From Winogradskyella marincola (GTDB lineage Bacteria; Bacteroidota; Bacteroidia; Flavobacteriales; Flavobacteriaceae), in the NCBI RefSeq assembly GCF_029624125.1, contig NZ_JARSBN010000004.1, positions 124,001-188,000 of the forward strand: 64,000 nt of DNA, read 5' to 3'. A program made the position numbers and the translations under genes. Below the pieces are notes generated by a model that had not been told where the DNA came from, ran no database searches, and worked only from the letters and a program-made list of their open reading frames with translations. Shown piece after piece: positions 62,704-64,000 of this stretch; position 1 is the stretch's first letter, and each line of letters starts with the position of its first letter.

Positions 62704-63205
62704 TATGCCTGTAAAAATTAGATTACAAAGACACGGTAAAAAAGGAAAACCTTTTTACTGGATCGTAGCAGCGGATTCTCGCGCTAAAAGAGATGGTAAA
62801 TACTTAGAAAAATTAGGTGCTTACAATCCAAACACAAATCCTGCAACTATTGACCTTGATGTAGATGGAGCTGTAAAGTGGTTAGAAAATGGTGCACAAC
62901 CAACTGACACTGCTAAAGCTATTTTATCTTACAAAGGTGCTTTATTAAAGAAGCATTTAGCTGGTGGTGTAAAAAAAGGTGCTTTAACTGAAGAACAAGC
63001 AGAAGCTAAATTCAACGCTTGGTTAGAAGAAAAAGCAGCAAAAGTACAAGCTAAAGCAGAAGGTTTATCTAAAGCAGATGCCGATGCTAAAGCAAAAGCT
63101 CTAGAAGCAGAAAAAGCTGTAAACGAAGCTCGTATCGCAGCAAATGCTCCTGTAGTAGAAGAAGAAGTTGCTGAAGAAGAAACTGCTTCTAACGAAGAAG
63201 AATAA
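62704..63205 (+). CDS. rpsP: 30S ribosomal protein S16
   Basis: 166 residues, with the first 80 matching S16 ([36 protein letters not shown]). The additional 85 residues are Lys/Ala/Glu-rich, ending in a run of Glu, a tail usual in Bacteroidota. The codon use of the tail (GCT, GAA) is that of highly expressed genes. The ATG lies at the line boundary 62704-62706. Terminator follows at 63227. Confidence 0.96.
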
Positions 63206-63226
63206 AAAATTTATTTTTATACTTTT

Positions 63227-63258
63227 AAACCCTGGCTTTATCGTCAGGGTTTTTTTAT
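63227..63258 (+). terminator. Terminator of rpsP
   Basis: AACCCTG-GCTTTATCGT-CAGGGTTTTTTTAT, 22 bp after the stop. Confidence 0.85.
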
Positions 63259-63332
63259 TCCCATAAAAATGGGAATCTCATTAAATTAGAGAACATATTT
63301 AAAAAATATTTCTGCCTTCGCAGGATGTAAGC

Positions 63333-63863
63333 ATGAAAAAAGAAGATTGTTTTTACTTAGGAAAAATCGTAAAAAAGTATAGCTATAAAGGAGAACTTTT
63401 AGCTAAACTAGACACTGACGAACCCGATCTTTATGAAAATATTGATGCGGTTTTTATGGATCTCAGAGGTAACCTTGTACCTTTTTTTGTAGAAGCATCA
63501 CAGTTGCACAAATCAGATTTACTACGATTAAAGTTTGAAGATGTAGACAATGAAGCCGATGCTGAAGCGTTAATTAAATCTGAGCTTTACTTGCCCTTAG
63601 ACCTACTCCCAAAATTAGAAGGGGACAAATTCTATTACCATGAAGTAATAGGTTTTACTATTACAGACAGCAACTTTGGCACTGTTGGAATTATAAAAGC
63701 CATCAATGATACTACAGCGCAAGCCCTTTTTGAAATAGATAGAAATGGCACAGAAATTCTAATTCCAATGAATGACGAATTTATCGTTAAAGTTGACAAA
63801 CCAAATAAGACTATTGAGGTTGAAACTCCTGAGGGATTGATTGAATTATACTTAGAAAACTAG
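63333..63863 (+). CDS. rimM: Ribosome maturation factor RimM
   Basis: 176 residues. RimM N domain (about 5-90: YLGKIVKKYSYKGELLAKLDTD) and PRC barrel (about 100-170: FYYHEVIGFTITDSNFGTVG, ILIPMNDEFIVKVD). It helps assemble the 30S head. The rpsP-rimM order is conserved in bacteria; trmD is absent here and a TrmN6-type gene follows. Confidence 0.96.
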   Translation: MKKEDCFYLGKIVKKYSYKGELLAKLDTDEPDLYENIDAVFMDLRGNLVPFFVEASQLHKSDLLRLKFEDVDNEADAEALIKSELYLPLDLLPKLEGDKFYYHEVIGFTITDSNFGTVGIIKAINDTTAQALFEIDRNGTEILIPMNDEFIVKVDKPNKTIEVETPEGLIELYLEN

Positions 63864-63865
63864 CT

Positions 63866-63941
63866 GTCATTCCTACGAAGACAGGAATCTACTTCGTATA
63901 AATAAATTTTAAAATGGACTCCTGCCTTCGCAGGAATGACA
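63866..63941. repeat. REP-like inverted repeat pair
   Basis: TGTCATTCCTACGAAGACAGGAATC (63866-63890) and the near-complement GACTCCTGCCTTCGCAGGAATGACA (63917-63941), 22 of 25 positions paired, with a 26-bp loop. A partial third copy, CTGCCTTCGCAGGATG, lies at 63312-63327. The CATTCCTGCGAAGGCAGGAA type of element is widespread in bacterial intergenic regions. Confidence 0.7.
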
Positions 63942-63945
63942 AAAC

Positions 63946-64000
63946 ATGAATAAACCATTCAAATTCAAACAGTTTACAGTAAAACAAGATCGTTGTGCTA
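63946..64000 (+). CDS. TrmN6/YfiC-type tRNA methyltransferase, start only
   Basis: ATG at 63946 opens MNKPFKFKQFTVKQDRCA and runs off the window end. The K-Q-F-T-V-K-Q-D-R-C-A start is that of the tRNA1(Val) adenine-37 N6-methyltransferase family. The catalytic part is outside the window. Confidence 0.75.
   Translation, partial: MNKPFKFKQFTVKQDRCA

Noticed and set aside
1..64000. CRISPR arrays, insertion sequences, prophage genes and rRNA operons
   Set aside because: No regularly spaced direct repeats of CRISPR type, no transposase or integrase motifs, no phage structural genes and no rRNA sequence were seen; the 21-bp arrays have too short a period and too few copies.

Overview
The window is about 33% GC and belongs to a marine-type member of the Flavobacteriaceae (Bacteroidota). 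The signs are secreted proteins with C-terminal type IX secretion (T9SS) sorting domains, DnaE with a fused N-terminal exonuclease, RpsP with a long acidic/lysine-rich tail, promoter elements of the TAnnTTTG type, and almost no Shine-Dalgarno sequences. The genus cannot be fixed from the sequence alone.

Layout. 1-2500: end of a DUF4407 gene, an NTF2-like lipoprotein, a STAS protein, a DUF1272 protein, a 46-residue membrane peptide and a PhnA-like protein. 2545-16327: an exopolysaccharide locus with ManA, two GT-A proteins (one fused to a receiver domain), a large GT-C-like membrane protein, a secreted Ig-like protein, a membrane-anchored glycoside hydrolase, a GT4 glycosyltransferase, a flippase, a second STAS protein and a TPR/beta-barrel outer membrane protein. 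16470-18774: accessory cassette-like stretch (TlpA-like lipoprotein, a 110-bp palindromic element, a HEPN-like protein with a small membrane protein, bounded by a 12-bp inverted repeat). 18955-24210: two tandem T9SS-secreted paralogues. 24211-24904: no protein gene, but two promoter-terminator units that could make RNAs of about 70 nt. 24905-31050: one seven-gene signalling operon (CheY-like, H-NOX, PAS histidine kinase, FIST/NosP-like, second kinase, Hpt, LytTR response regulator). 31249-43746: mostly housekeeping and envelope genes (HemW, RuvC, cyclase, BI-1, BlaI/BlaR1-like pair). 43996-53960: further two-component genes and a 1222-residue sigma-54 activator. 54271-64000: tRNA-Asp, DUF58, TrxA, DnaE, PA2169-type protein, a thrombospondin-type-3 lipoprotein, RpsP, RimM and the start of a TrmN6-type methyltransferase.

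The most striking signal is non-coding. Imperfect copies of a GNNGAATGG-like word (ACCATTCGTC on the other strand) recur in the intergenic regions of the first 31 kb in arrays with an exact 21-bp period. In nine of ten arrays a TAnnTTTG-like -7 element lies 32-33 bp from the nearest copy. The word fits the known LytTR consensus, and a LytTR regulator is encoded in the middle of the set, in an operon preceded by such an array. Inferred targets are the polysaccharide genes, both STAS genes, both T9SS proteins, the two short orphan units and the sensor operon itself.

Proposed model (inference): H-NOX and a NosP-like FIST protein sense nitric oxide or another heme ligand and tune two kinases. Phosphate passes through the stand-alone receiver and Hpt to LytTR, which controls surface polysaccharide, secreted surface proteins and small RNAs. 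The receiver-glycosyltransferase fusion offers a second, post-translational output.
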